Origin: Halicephalobus mephisto
Taxonomy: Eukaryota; Nematoda; Chromadorea; Rhabditida; Panagrolaimidae
NCBI GenBank assembly: GCA_009193035.1
Contig: SWDT01000131.1
Location: 1 to 64,000, forward strand
DNA length: 64,000 nt
Reading direction: 5' to 3'
The notes under the pieces are model-generated. The model was not told the DNA's origin, made no database searches, and saw only the letters and a program-made list of their open reading frames with translations. Below are positions 1 through 10,888 of this stretch, in pieces. How positions within the stretch are numbered: the stretch's first letter is position 1; the number at the start of each line of letters is the position of its first letter. The translations under genes and the position numbers were made by a program.

Positions 1-1
1 T

Positions 2-1140
2 CGGAAGGTTCTGCCTCAGTTGACTGCATTGAGAGACCTCAATTCGTTGAATGAGAGATTCAACGAGATACGGGAGTTGGTCCAAGGTGTTAGTGATACG
101 ATGAGAAGGAAAGAACTGGAGGAACAACTCACGGAGTTTGAGACTGCAGCGGAAGACTTGCTGAAGAACATCAGGGAAGACCCATGGGAGAGTGATCCGA
201 GGATGGCTGGAAATGTTAAGGAATTGGAAAACGAAGTTGACGGATTAGCAGGGGGATTAAGGTTTTTTTGTTGGTTTGAAAGTTATTAATAGGTTTTTGC
301 AGAGGTGAAATTGCTGGAGGAAGTGCTAGGTTGCAGATTATGGAGACAGGAACTCGTCATCAGGAGGGAAGAAGAGAGGAAGGTGATACCTTCGTGGGAG
401 CTGAGTGCGACCTAAAATTAGAGGAAAAGATGGTTCGTCTACTTGATGAGGAAGGGCCTGAAAAAGTCGGTAGGGAATTGGCATGCAGAGTAGCCCGAGA
501 AGGGAACAGTGTTTCTGTTGAAGAAATTCCCTGGAAAAAACCGGAGATGGGATCTGAGAGCACTCCTGTCTCAAATGATAAGGAACACCGCGAGAAACTG
601 TCTAAGCTGACTCATGCTGAATTGAGGACGGTTCTGAATGCAACTAACGATCTTGAACTCCTGAAGGCTTGTCAAGCAGAATTCCACCGTCGTTTGCGTT
701 TCTTTAGTGGCTGGCGTTTGAAACACCGGAAAGCGAACAATCCTGATGATATTCACAGAAGTGAAAGCCCAACCGGACTCGGTGTGAAACCTGCTCTGTC
801 CCTTCCTCCTTTGCTTCTGTGCCAGCACTCCGCTGCGAACCAAAGTGAACGGTTCTTCAGAACTCCACTCTGCAACCGGAAACGGACTTGCCCTGGAGCT
901 GCTGCCGAGGCTGGATTCTGGTACAGCCACTTTGCAGGAGAGTTGGTAGTCCGGGAAATCCTCTTGAGACCGAAGGAGTCTCCTGTGCTGATGGTTGCTG
1001 GGAAAGACGACATGCACATGACCCATGGACTGCTATGGGAGACAGGACTGCTGATGCGGGACTGTGAAATGAAAAAGCAGGAGTTTGAAGCAGCCTGGCT
1101 CAGATTCGGAGGAAGTCCTGTGAACACGTACTTTAACTAG
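2..1140 (+). CDS. MYO6: Myosin VI, C-terminal part (partial at window edge)
   Basis: This is the 3' end of an unconventional myosin VI gene, the minus-end-directed actin motor; nematode members act in spermatogenesis and organelle sorting. Exons 2-261 and 303-1140 join across a 41-nt intron and give 365 residues. The first ~90 residues form a charged helical segment that matches the lever-arm extension. The final ~180 residues match the globular cargo-binding domain. Visible landmarks are AELRTVLNAT, the adaptor-binding FHRRL motif, RFFRTPL, GFWYSHF (other family members have WWY here) and VLMVAGKDDM. The single-alpha-helix region between them looks short. The protein stops at NTYFN, earlier than the usual tail end. 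The motor head lies upstream of the window. Family assignment is confident. Full exon structure and any further small introns are inferred. Confidence 0.85.
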
Positions 1141-1304
1141 AATGTAGGGATGAGTTTTGAATTGGTTTGAGTAAACTGGGATTTTACCAATGTATAAGTT
1201 GTGATGTTGTGGAGAGACTGATTAGAACCGTGAGATTAATTAAAAATTGATGCTAAATTTACTTTTCTATGAACGGAAATGGGAAATTAATGTTTACTGA
1301 AAGT

Positions 1305-2369
1305 TTAAAATTCTAAGAACAAAATTACACTACAGACAACAGTGACTACGGGCACTGACGAAAGTTTCCTTTTTGGTCTAATTGGATGAGTGTGGTGTAA
1401 GGACACTGTCGTTCTCTCAGGTGTATTATGTTTCTTACAACAAAGCAGAGATTGATAATATTCGATCAAAGATTGTCGAAAGACCTTGCTGAAAGTAGAA
1501 ATAAAATTAAAAACAATTTAAAATTCTCCAACCTGACTGTTAGGAGAATCAAAATTCCACTAACGTGATGAAGGATGTAAGTCACATCGCCGACAGTTTT
1601 GAAAGCTTTCCATCCAGACTCATCTCCCGCTTCTCTCGACTGAATTCCCAGTACTAGACATACCCAATAAAAAATCAGTATTATTGTACTGCAGAGAGAT
1701 TGAATAAGCAGTCTAATTTCGAATTTAGCTGTCTTCATGGCGATGAATTCACTTTTGCGGCGAAGAAAGCCTCGGATTGCTGTAGAGACTCCGATCATAA
1801 GTGAGACCATCGCTAGACCGGAGTTCAGGTAGGTAATGATGTTCTGATTCCGAAGTCTTTCCGTGAGACAATGGGCATCTGGAACAGGTACCACAATGCA
1901 GAAGAAAGTTGCTGGGAGGAAGAAATAAAGGAACACGGGGAACAGTAATGAGCCGAAGACGAGACATAGTAGCGGCAGACCTTCCCAGATCTGTAACAAA
2001 GTAGAAAATTTAAATAAATAAAAATAATTAACCTACTTTTATATGCCAAATAGGAAAAATGAAAGCAGTGCATCTGTTCGTAGCTAAGATTAGATTCCAA
2101 AATCCTACAAAAACACTTTCGTAGGCAAAAATAAAATTGTCCAGAAAATGGAGTACTGTATTGTCAGGCCAGATAGTCCATAATTCCCAGAAGATGACAT
2201 TGATCACATGGACAACTAAGGTGATTCCGTAGAGGACAAAATAAGGACTCGAAAATAACTGATCTCTTGAGTGGATTTTTGAACTCAGAAAAACTATCAC
2301 GACCAACGCTAATAAAGCGCCTACGTTGATTACGTTATGCGTGACGTGTTCGAACCACGAAGTCGCCAT
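1305..2369 (-). CDS. 7TM chemoreceptor, SRG-superfamily type (srv/srg-like), tandem copy 1
   Basis: A predicted nematode chemosensory GPCR of 324 residues. Exons 2369-2037, 1990-1533 and 1488-1305 have lengths 333, 458 and 184 nt. Introns are phase 0 (donor GTAGGT) and 44 nt. Seven hydrophobic segments can be placed. After TM3 comes the motif NRCTAFIFPIWH, the family's equivalent of the DRY region. Other landmarks are YLNSGLAM in TM5, FYWVCLVLG in TM6 and SKVFRQSL just after TM7. The start ATG gives MATSW, matching the neighbouring paralogue. Splicing the 44-nt intron is needed to reach a C-terminus (VVTVVCSV) that matches the other copy. The exact family within the SRG superfamily is uncertain, and the ligand is unknown. 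Confidence 0.8.
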
Positions 2370-3370
2370 TATTCAGATGCCGAAGGACAATTAAAAACAA
2401 ATTCTTTCATTGTTTAAATACCACAAGTGTTTCTAAAACAACATAACTAGAAGTAGTCTGTGGCACTGAAATTCTTAAGCAGTCCGAATAACCAAACTAA
2501 TTATCTGTGACTGAACATTCTTCTGAACCAGAAAAAAAAATTAGAGATGATACTTGACACGAAGCAGCCTTTGGAAGTGCACTACAGCTTATTTTGTAGG
2601 CTGTCGGATATATATTAAATTTTTTTTTTCAATTTTTTCTAAGTGGTTTTCTGGAACGAGAAAATCTGATAAATGTAACTAATTTTATGTTTTTTGCATC
2701 AAAAAAATGAACTTTCCTATTTAAGCACTAAATATTCAATAAATTAGTTCCAAAACATTCGTTTTCTGCTTTGCTAATTTTAATAATTAATTTTCACAAT
2801 TGAGTATATTTTTGAGGTAATTAAAAATGTTTAAAAAGTTTTTAAAAATTGCGAACTTGGAATTCTGGATTTTTCAAATTATTTTGTTTTAAAAAAGTTC
2901 AAAAAAACAAATTACGAATTTTAAATATGTTTTTCAAAAAATTCAAATTTATATATAAAAAATTTTCGAAAATTATTAAAAATAATGTATTTTTAAAAAT
3001 AAATTTGCAAAATGCATTTGAAATTAGTAATTAACGAAAATAGTAATTTATTACAATATAAAAAATTTAATTAAGTTTGAAATTCTCGAAAAAGTTTGAT
3101 TATTTTTAATCAAAATATAATGTATAATAAAATCAGATTTTTTACTCAGAAAACCTCATATAATTATTTTTAAAGAAAGTTTTATTTTATAAATTTTTTC
3201 AACTGCTTTCCTGCTCACAAAGATTCTTTTTTCAGAGAGAAGGAAATCCGTTTCATATATATTTGTAAGTACTTTGGTACTTTTAGAGAACTTTCTAATT
3301 TTAGAGATTAGTATAGTTTATTCTAAAGGCTTCTAAGATTCTGCTCGAGACCATAAAAAAACTATCTTAA
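2370..3370. other. AT-rich intergenic DNA, no gene seen
   Basis: This stretch upstream of the first chemoreceptor gene is mostly A/T runs. The only open frame of note (about 2849-3034) is lysine/phenylalanine-rich low-complexity sequence without splice context. I see no conserved element apart from the probable promoter region just above 2369. Confidence 0.6.
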
Positions 3371-3647
3371 CACAGGTAATTTGCAATCACGGCTAACTGA
3401 ATGCAATCAACGCATAAGAGTCTTTCAATGCAATCATTAGTAGATTGGATTCTGAGTAAGTATAATCGATCGTGATAATTGCAATCAAGCAAACGTTGAT
3501 TATAACTGAATACAATCCTCAATAGATTGGATTTTCAGTGAGTGTAATCGATGACAATGAATGCAATCAAGCAAACGTTGATTATAACTGAATGCAATTA
3601 AAATTGCTTGATTGTCTTTAGTTAGTGGTGATTGCAAATTACCTGTG
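3371..3647. repeat. MITE-like element with perfect 20-bp terminal inverted repeats
   Basis: The 277-bp element begins with CACAGGTAATTTGCAATCAC and ends with its exact reverse complement. Inside are about three degenerate direct repeats built around GCAATCAAGCAAACGTTGAT and AGATTGGATT. There is no coding capacity, so it is a non-autonomous fold-back/MITE-type element. No clear target-site duplication is visible. Confidence 0.85.
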
Positions 3648-4153
3648 AATCGATATCTGTTTCAATATACCAGAGATTCACAAGATTCATGTGTAATCAG
3701 TATCTAAGAAAGTGATTTTGCAAAACTTTCATTTAACTTCTTTTTCTTTATCAACTTTCTTCATTTCATCTGTTCAAAGAAACTTGATGACAATGAATTC
3801 ACCAATCACACGGAGTCAAAATTCAATATCTTCCTCGTCTAGACTGATATTGCAAAGTAAATTAATAAAAGTAACTTTGAAAATAATTGAAATCTCATTT
3901 AATCGTTGTACTTAACGAAAAAAAAAATTAGTTCTGAAGATCACCATCGACTTCTTGAGAATTGGATTTTCATAATAATCTACAAAATTTCCTGTGTTGG
4001 GACAAAAACTATAGTAGAAAGAGAGGACCGGAAGAGATAGTTTGAATATTAGGGACCCAAGAATACTATAGGGCAAGAGTGAGACTTGTGGTTGTCTGTT
4101 GTGACTATCTGTTCGAAATGTTGTCTCTTCGTTACTTTATTTCGAACACAAAT
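3648..4153. other. Intergenic DNA, body of a possible SL1-leader retrocopy
   Basis: I find no gene here. On the minus strand the sequence just after the SL1 copy (4154-4175) holds a 9-bp inverted repeat (GTTCGAAAT / ATTTCGAAC). This could be the body of the retroposed RNA, but it has no long open frame. The short plus-strand frame at 3712-3915 lacks recognisable content. Confidence 0.4.
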
Positions 4154-4175
4154 CTCAAACTTGGGTAATTAAACC
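4154..4175 (-). other. Exact 22-nt copy of the SL1 spliced-leader exon, no splice donor
   Basis: The reverse complement of these 22 bases is identical to the nematode SL1 leader (begins GGTTTAATTACC, ends AAGTTTGAG). In a working SL RNA gene the leader is followed at once by a GT donor, and an Sm site lies downstream. Here the next bases are ATTTGTG, and I see no clear Sm site. This is therefore not a functional SL RNA gene. The simplest reading is a genomic copy of an already trans-spliced RNA (retrocopy). Confidence 0.75.
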
Positions 4176-4660
4176 GTTACAAACACGCTATAAAATACAA
4201 ACACAACACGATCGATAAATCTTTGTTAAAATTGTTAGCAGTCTTTCTGGATCGTTGTCATTACGTTGTTTTGTTTGTACCTTATTTGATAAGTAAAGAT
4301 TATTAGTATTCTTCTTATTCTTAATCTCAATACTATGATTCAAAATTCCAGCATGTGAAAAAGTTTTTTCATAGCACGTGAACAACCGACAGTAAAATTA
4401 GATAAATCTGACATATCTAAAAATGAAATTATTTAATTCTATGGATTTTCTATTCTCTTATTATTTAATTTTTTATGTTTTTCAAATTCATTTGATCATA
4501 AAAATAATTGAGTGAGATTATGACTAACAAGTGGAATTATAACAAAATTTTTGATTTTCAGCATGACAAAGTGAATATAATTAGTTCCTAGATAAAATCA
4601 AGTCAGAAATGAAACCTAGTTTTCTGTCAACAGAAACATGAAATCGATTTTGTTTAACAT

Positions 4661-5726
4661 TTATAATTCTATCAATACACTCAAACTGCAAACGATAGTG
4701 ACTATAGGCAATGACGGAATCTTGGAACGTAGAACAGTAGAAGAAACCTTAGGTAGATTCTCTGTAGTTGCATCAGACATCTTATGTAGTTTACAGCAAA
4801 ACAGAGATCGGTAATAATTAATTAAAGAATATCGGAAAGCTTTGCTGAAAGTAGAAACAATATTAGAAAATAATTTTAAAATTCTAAACCTTAAAGTTAG
4901 GAGAATGATTATCGCACTGCCATGATGTATAATGTAGGCCACATCGCTGATAGTTTTGAAAATCTTTCCAGCAGTCTCGTCTCCTGCTTCTCTTGACTTG
5001 ATGTCTAGTACTAAACATACCCAATAGAAGATCAGTATTAATGTACTACAGATAGACTGAAAAAGTAGTCGATGTTCGAATTTGACTGTCTTCGCAGTGA
5101 TGAGTTTATTTTTGTGATAGAGAAAACCTTTGATTGCTGTGGATACGCCGATGATCAATGAAGCTATCGCAAAACTGGAATTTAAATAAGTGATGATGTG
5201 CTGATTCTGGAGTTTTGTTGTGAAGCAATGGTTATCTGGGACAGCTGTCAAAATGCAGGAGATAGTTGCAGGCAAGCAAAGGTAGATAAATACCGGAAAC
5301 AGTAACGAAAAAAAGATGAGACAAAATAGAGGAAGACTTCTCCAGATCTACAACAACGAAGAACATCCAAGCGAATATAAGTAATAAACTTACTTTGCTA
5401 TGCCAAATAGGAAAAACGAAAGCAGTGCATCTGTTTATGGCTAAGATTAAATTCCAGAATGCCACAAACGCAGTTTCGTAGGAGAAAATGATGTTGTCCA
5501 TCGTATGAATTACTGCGTTACTCGGCCAGATGGTAAACAGTTCCCATATGAAGACGTTAATTATGTGGACAACTAGACTGATTCCGTAGAGGATGAAATA
5601 AGGACTAGAGAACAATTGATCCTTGCAGCGAATCTTGGAGCACAAGAAAATCACTACCACTAATGACAACAAAGCCCCGACGTTGACGGAATTATGGATG
5701 ACATCTTCTACCCACGAAGCCATCAT
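4661..5726 (-). CDS. 7TM chemoreceptor, SRG-superfamily type, tandem copy 2
   Basis: This is the paralogue of the gene at 1305-2369, on the same strand and about 2.3 kb away. Exons 5726-5394, 5347-4890 and 4844-4661 are again 333, 458 and 184 nt and give 324 residues. Donors are GTAAGT and GTTTAG. The second intron is 45 nt, so the frame stays open even unspliced; splicing gives TLSKAFRYSL, matching copy 1. Seven membrane segments are present, with NRCTAFVFPIWH after TM3, FYWVCLVLD in TM6, and IPSLPIVTIVCS near the end. The start MMASW sits at the position equivalent to copy 1. It is a predicted chemosensory receptor in ciliated neurons (family knowledge); the ligand is unknown. Confidence 0.82.
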
Positions 5727-7101
5727 TATTCAACACGAATTGATTGAATACCAATGCCGACGTAATTAGGAAAAAATGAGTGTAAGGAGAAGAAACTTGA
5801 TATATCTCGTAAATCTATCAGAAATTGAAGACACAGCCTACTGATTAGTCTTCCCAAAGCCTCTATCACTGACTTTAAATACAGTCAGTATCTTTATTTA
5901 TATTACTTAGACAAGAAAAAAGCAGAGTACAGTAAATGCAATAAATGCCTAAACCTAGCGTGAGTAAAACTCTTTTGAATTAAGATTTTTTGCTGCCATT
6001 GGGAACAAAACCATGAGAATGTCGTTTTACCTCTGCTCACAAGATTAAGGAATAAGTGGAATTATATTGAAAAACCTAAAGAACAATTTTTCCGAGTAAT
6101 TTTTGGTTTATAATCCAAGTGAAGTTTGTCACTGTTTTCCATAATCATTCATAAAATTTCGAAATTTAGTAAACGAAAACTCTCACACGATACATAATCG
6201 TTGATAACAGAATTTGAGTGTTTCATTGTTTTCACAATTAATCTGCTATTGTGGAACTTTATAGTTACATGAATTTTCTAATTTATTTTATTTTTTAATC
6301 TCTAATGATTTTCAAAAATTTAATTCATTATCCATTTGTAGTATAAATATTCTGGAAGAGACTAATCCGAAATTAAGTGGTCTAATCCGAAGATCATTAG
6401 GATGTGTACTCCTACTCAAAATTAGAAACCAGGAAGTGTATCCAAAGCAGTCCGTATTAGCATGCTGGTAAATATATCATTTTCTGAATGCATCAAGGAA
6501 GTTTTTCAAATTATCCCGATTAGCATTGATATCATTTACAACCATGAATCTATTTTACAACAGAAAATGAGATTTTTCATAAACCATCAGTAAGCACTTC
6601 ATTATTTTTATTCTTAATATAGCTTTTTTTATATCTAAGAATTTTGCACACACTCTTTATTTTTAGAAAAGCAAACTTTTACCAAACATGTGAGAGACAA
6701 ATATGTGGGCGCCTTTGCATGCTCTCTTCATGAGGACATTGTAAATGTCATCAGTTTGTATATCACAAAAATGTAACAAACCACTAACAATAGCGTACTA
6801 AACTACCTCAATGTTAAAAAAGTAGGAACATGTCACCTGAGATTCCCTCGTATTGCTGATATTCACACTGCTTTTGCAACCTTTGATGAGAACAATTCCC
6901 CCAGTTCATTAACTCCTTTGATCATACAAGGAATGGACAAAGAAAATTAGTTTGAGAATGTAATTATTCAAATTTCTCGATTACTGATGAAACTGCGACT
7001 TGTGCTCTACTCATGCATGCTTTTCCCCAACCTTCTGTTCCTGATCTGAGAAACCTTCCTCTCTCATGACAGCAGAACATAGCAACTACGACAATGACTG
7101 A
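5727..7101. other. Intergenic DNA, no gene seen
   Basis: No supported open frame, RNA gene or repeat family could be recognised. The composition is ordinary for this half of the window. Confidence 0.5.
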
Positions 7102-7661
7102 TTACATGCCTGTTGCTATTCATCTTGTCGGCGGAAGTATGTTTGGTATTACGAGTTTAGTCATTCCACAAGAACCTTTTTAGTAATCTTTGGAGTGATT
7201 TGGGGAATTCTCCGGTTTTGCTGCTACAGAAAAGTACTTGAAGAGGATCCAGCTGGCCCTACTGATATCCATATTCAGATGAATAAAATGATAGAAGCTC
7301 AGCAGGAAGAATTCCCGGATCTAGAGTCTTCAAAAATCAACGCAAAAGCAATAAAAAGGGAATCATCAAAGAGAAATGCGCATTACTTTTAATGGAAGAC
7401 GACCCAGAGTTTGAGGAGAAGCTCGAGGAAAGTCCAGAATGTACAAATAAAGTATTTGAAGCAGATGTGATTTCGAAAGGTTTACAGGAGCAGTTACAAG
7501 TTGAGTCCTCTCGTCCAACCATTTTAATTTCTAATCAAGAAGGTAATTCTGTTTCAAGAAGTGGTGCAATGACTTTATTCAAAGAGAGCATGAGTCTTGA
7601 CCAAAGAGGAACTGATGCTATTGATACCGTATCTGAAATAAAGCAAAAATTGACAGCCTAG
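7102..7661 (+). pseudogene. Probable broken single-pass membrane protein gene
   Basis: Frame 1 (7102-7392) encodes a Cys/Arg-rich juxtamembrane stretch, a hydrophobic segment (FLVIFGVIWGILRF), CCYRK, and then an acidic tail (EEDPAGPTDIHIQ). It stops at 7390-7392. Frame 3 is open from 7287 to 7661 and continues with acidic, PEST-like sequence (MEDDPEFEEKLEESPE). No GT-AG pair joins the two frames sensibly, so a frameshift is likely. A tyrosine/tryptophan-rich stretch next to a membrane helix ending in CC recalls the WBP1/VOPP1-like layout. The similarity is weak and the 5' exon is not visible. It could instead be two unrelated chance frames. Confidence 0.35.
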
Positions 7662-8619
7662 ATTCATGAATCGATTTTCAACATTTTTAGTACTCGATTA
7701 ACTTTTCAGTGTCTTTACAGCTGATTCTTGAAATCATGTGGATTAAGCGGTAACAGAGTGTCCATTCAGGCATATTGATTGAAAATACTCGTAGGGTTTG
7801 GATCAATGCCACCGAGAAGACTCTTGACGGCATATTTTCTCGTTGAATTGTAGTTATTCAGTTCATTGATGCAACTGACGTCAACAATGAACTTCTGCAG
7901 ATACTTGTCATGTGATGGACAGCAAACCTCCTGTTGTTAAATGTAGTACAGGTCAAAGAACGTAGAAGGTTTCCTCAATCCAGCTGTTTAATCTTCGGAA
8001 AATAATATCCCATATACGATTTTAAAATGAGCTATACCATGAGTCATTCGATGTTCGTCAATGAAAGAATGGATTTTGATCCCTAATTGATGACTGTTTT
8101 TCAAAATTGCTTTTTAAAAATCAAAATCCTCAAGATAGCTGTTTACTTTCTTGGTTTCAATATATCTTTTAAGCATGGCTTTGAGAACAGCGAAGGAAGG
8201 GCTGAGAAGGCACTATGAGCTTGGATCTTCTCAGCAAAACCGGAAGTACAACAAACATGTTGTTTGTTATTAACAAGCTCAGCGGTAATTTATTCTTGGA
8301 ACTCAAAGTCATCGTTTCCCGATGTCAACTCGAAATAAACCCGAAAATAAACCTTAAAATAAACTTTCTCAGATCTATCCAGTATGGATATTTCTTATCT
8401 ACCAAATCAACTTCGGAAGGGAGCATTTTCAGATGAATTGTGGACTGTGTGTTCCCCAATAATATGCAGAAAATTAATTAAACATTGTACGCTGAATTTG
8501 GTGGGCTCAAGGAAATAAAATAAAATGTCATTTTTATTGTAGCTACAAGTTAGGCAACCTCTGATCTCAAGATTAAATGTTCATTTGCATTCCTTCAGAA
8601 CGAAGCTCTTTCTTATTAC
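7662..8619. other. Intergenic DNA, no gene seen
   Basis: Only short open frames (for example 8215-8436) occur, without splice context or recognisable similarity. Confidence 0.45.
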
Positions 8620-9625
8620 AGTGGTTGGTTCTAAGAAGATTTCACTAAATTTGACGAAAACATTCGTCTGAAAAGATCTGAGTCAAAGTTAAACTTCGAA
8701 AGACAAACATGATTTAATTTCCCTCAATCATGCAGTCAGTTTGGCTCTGTGCCTTCCACAAAGAGGATTTTCTGGTATTACCCCAAGAGCACTCAAACTA
8801 TAAACGTAGTAGTACAAGAGCACATTCAATGCTTCATGACGTTTGACCTACAAATCTTTTTCATTTCAGGTGGAAACTGTGGATATTTATTTTTGTATTC
8901 TCATTGTGATATAACATTAAAGGTTTTATATGCTTTTCTTGAACCACGTGTTGTGTGCACTTTTTGGACCGATTTCACAGAGATTTGATCAATTATTCCC
9001 CTTGTTGGGCAATGAATAAAACCCCACATCATCAGTTTTTTCGAAACTTCCGGTTTTGCTTCTGCACATGAAAAACATCAAAGTTTGTTTCCGTTTTCTG
9101 AGAGAGTAGTGGAGCTTCTTGACAAGTTCGCCTAAGGCATTATTCTACCATGTGCTGTTTTTGTTTTTATTTTTTTTGTTTTCGGAAACTAATGTTGCAA
9201 AGTGAAAACGTCATGGATAATGACCCAAGTACAGGAAAGTGGGTGATTTTCGAGCTTTGATTTTGTAAAAACATTGGTGTTGTACACGATATAATTGGTA
9301 AATTCTCATGAGTCAGCCTAGCACCCACGTAGAATTTCAATAAACAAAGTTTGAGTTGCTTTACTCTGGAAGCAGGAGAATGGAACTGGGATGATATCAG
9401 TAAATGGTAGTTGAGGAGGATAGTGTTTAGAGAAAATCACTAAGCATGAATAACACCACCCATCAGCAATTAATTGGTGTTTATTTGTCCTTACCTGAGT
9501 CTATCTCTTATTCACCTTATAGACGAATTTAATGATATGCTTTGTCATTGATATATATCATTAAAGTAACAACAAACAATATCAATTATTATTGCTCCCA
9601 CTCATATTGAAATTATGTCCTTAGA

Positions 9626-10535
9626 TTAAGTAGGTTTTGGACGGAAAATCCTTTCTCTAAATTTTGAAACAATTGGTTTAAATATTAAGTATCTGGTGTT
9701 GTCCGACATTGCTTCCTCTTCGGAGAAATATTCAAGAATTTCGTCAATGATATACCACTCATAACGACCGTCAACAGTCACTTCCATTTTGAAATCTTCT
9801 TCTTGACGATTCATAAATTTGGCAAATAACTCTGGATTTGCAAGAAACTTATTAATCGAAGATACTGAAGAGTGGAACTCGATATTCTTTAATTTTCCCT
9901 TTTGTTCCCAGTTAAATAGTGTTGATGTAAGGTTCGGAATTTCGTAATTGCTCAAATATCGAATTGTTTCCAAATATGGCATTCTTTCGAGGAACATTGC
10001 CATGGTTTGATCTTCTGAGAAGTGCTGTTGGAAGAATGTAATACTTGTTACGTTTGAATTGACGACAATTTTGAATTCTTCAAGACTAAGGACAGAACCG
10101 CACAAAAGTAATCGATTAGGACGAAATTTATAAGTACCTAAATAATTAGAAAGTTCCCCTGCTTTAACGAAATCTAGACGCAAATAATCTCTGATTTCAA
10201 CGACTGCGGACGGATTTAGGTTTTCTGAAATTTAAATGTAATCATAACATGATTTCTAAAATGACTATACTGTAACTATGCAGTCGAAATTTTCTAATAT
10301 TTGTGGATTTAGATACGTAGGCTGGGGGACATTTGATCTCGTTCACGGTCTTTGAACTCTGAAATAGATCTCGGAGAAGAACCGGAGGACATAATTTATA
10401 AAATTGGCGTTGAAGAAGATTATCGAAATTTTTGAATGGAATTTTTGGAGTATCGGAATTGATTTCTATATTTTCTCTAAGATCATAGTTGGAAATATCA
10501 TCGTATTTTTCTGCTAATTCGAACTCAATTTCCAT
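9626..10535 (-). CDS. F-box-like, leucine-rich-type protein, paralogue A
   Basis: Exons 10535-10271 and 10224-9626 are joined by a 46-nt phase-1 intron and give 287 residues. I start at the ATG (MEIEFELAEK) just after a TTCAG acceptor suited to trans-splicing. Three paralogues here share this plan. An N-terminal ~45-residue block (SDTPKIPF, then KLCPPVLLRDLFQSSK and IKCP) has the size and pattern of a divergent F-box. A second exon starts NPSAVVEIRDYL and carries periodic leucine/phenylalanine strands (KAGELSNYL, SEDQTMAMFLERMPYLE, IPNLTSTLFNW). This resembles the nematode F-box/FTH (DUF38) layout, but I do not recognise the exact family. Adaptor function in ubiquitin ligation is only inferred. 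Confidence 0.7.
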
Positions 10536-10888
10536 TTCTGAACACAAATAAAATTTAAAATAAATTTAAAATTACAGCGTAACTGGTGACAGTACTGACC
10601 GTTTATAGTTTTTCATTTATTAGTCATATAACTGTGTGTGCAAGTTAATCAATATGCTTGACGTTCGTGCACAAAAAGATCACAAAATTTTTGTTTTCTT
10701 ATATATGATCGATCGTCCAATACAGCTACAATTTTCTTTAGTCGTTAATTACTTAATACAAAGCTATGTTTATGATTTTAAAAGAGTACAAAATACGAGA
10801 AAGTCAAGACAAATTTCGATTAAAATCTATTTCAAGTAACTTTGTATTTTTCTTCGCATGAGAAAATAAGTGTCCTTATATTTTTGCA

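Noticed and set aside
571..1127. Minus-strand open frames over the first gene
   Set aside because: Antisense shadows of the myosin VI tail.
4000..4175. SL1 RNA gene
   Set aside because: The leader is exact but lacks the GT donor, and no Sm site follows in the expected place.
8749..8988. 79-codon plus-strand frame
   Set aside because: The counterpart in copy B (about 25770-26000) is disrupted, so there is no sign of coding constraint.
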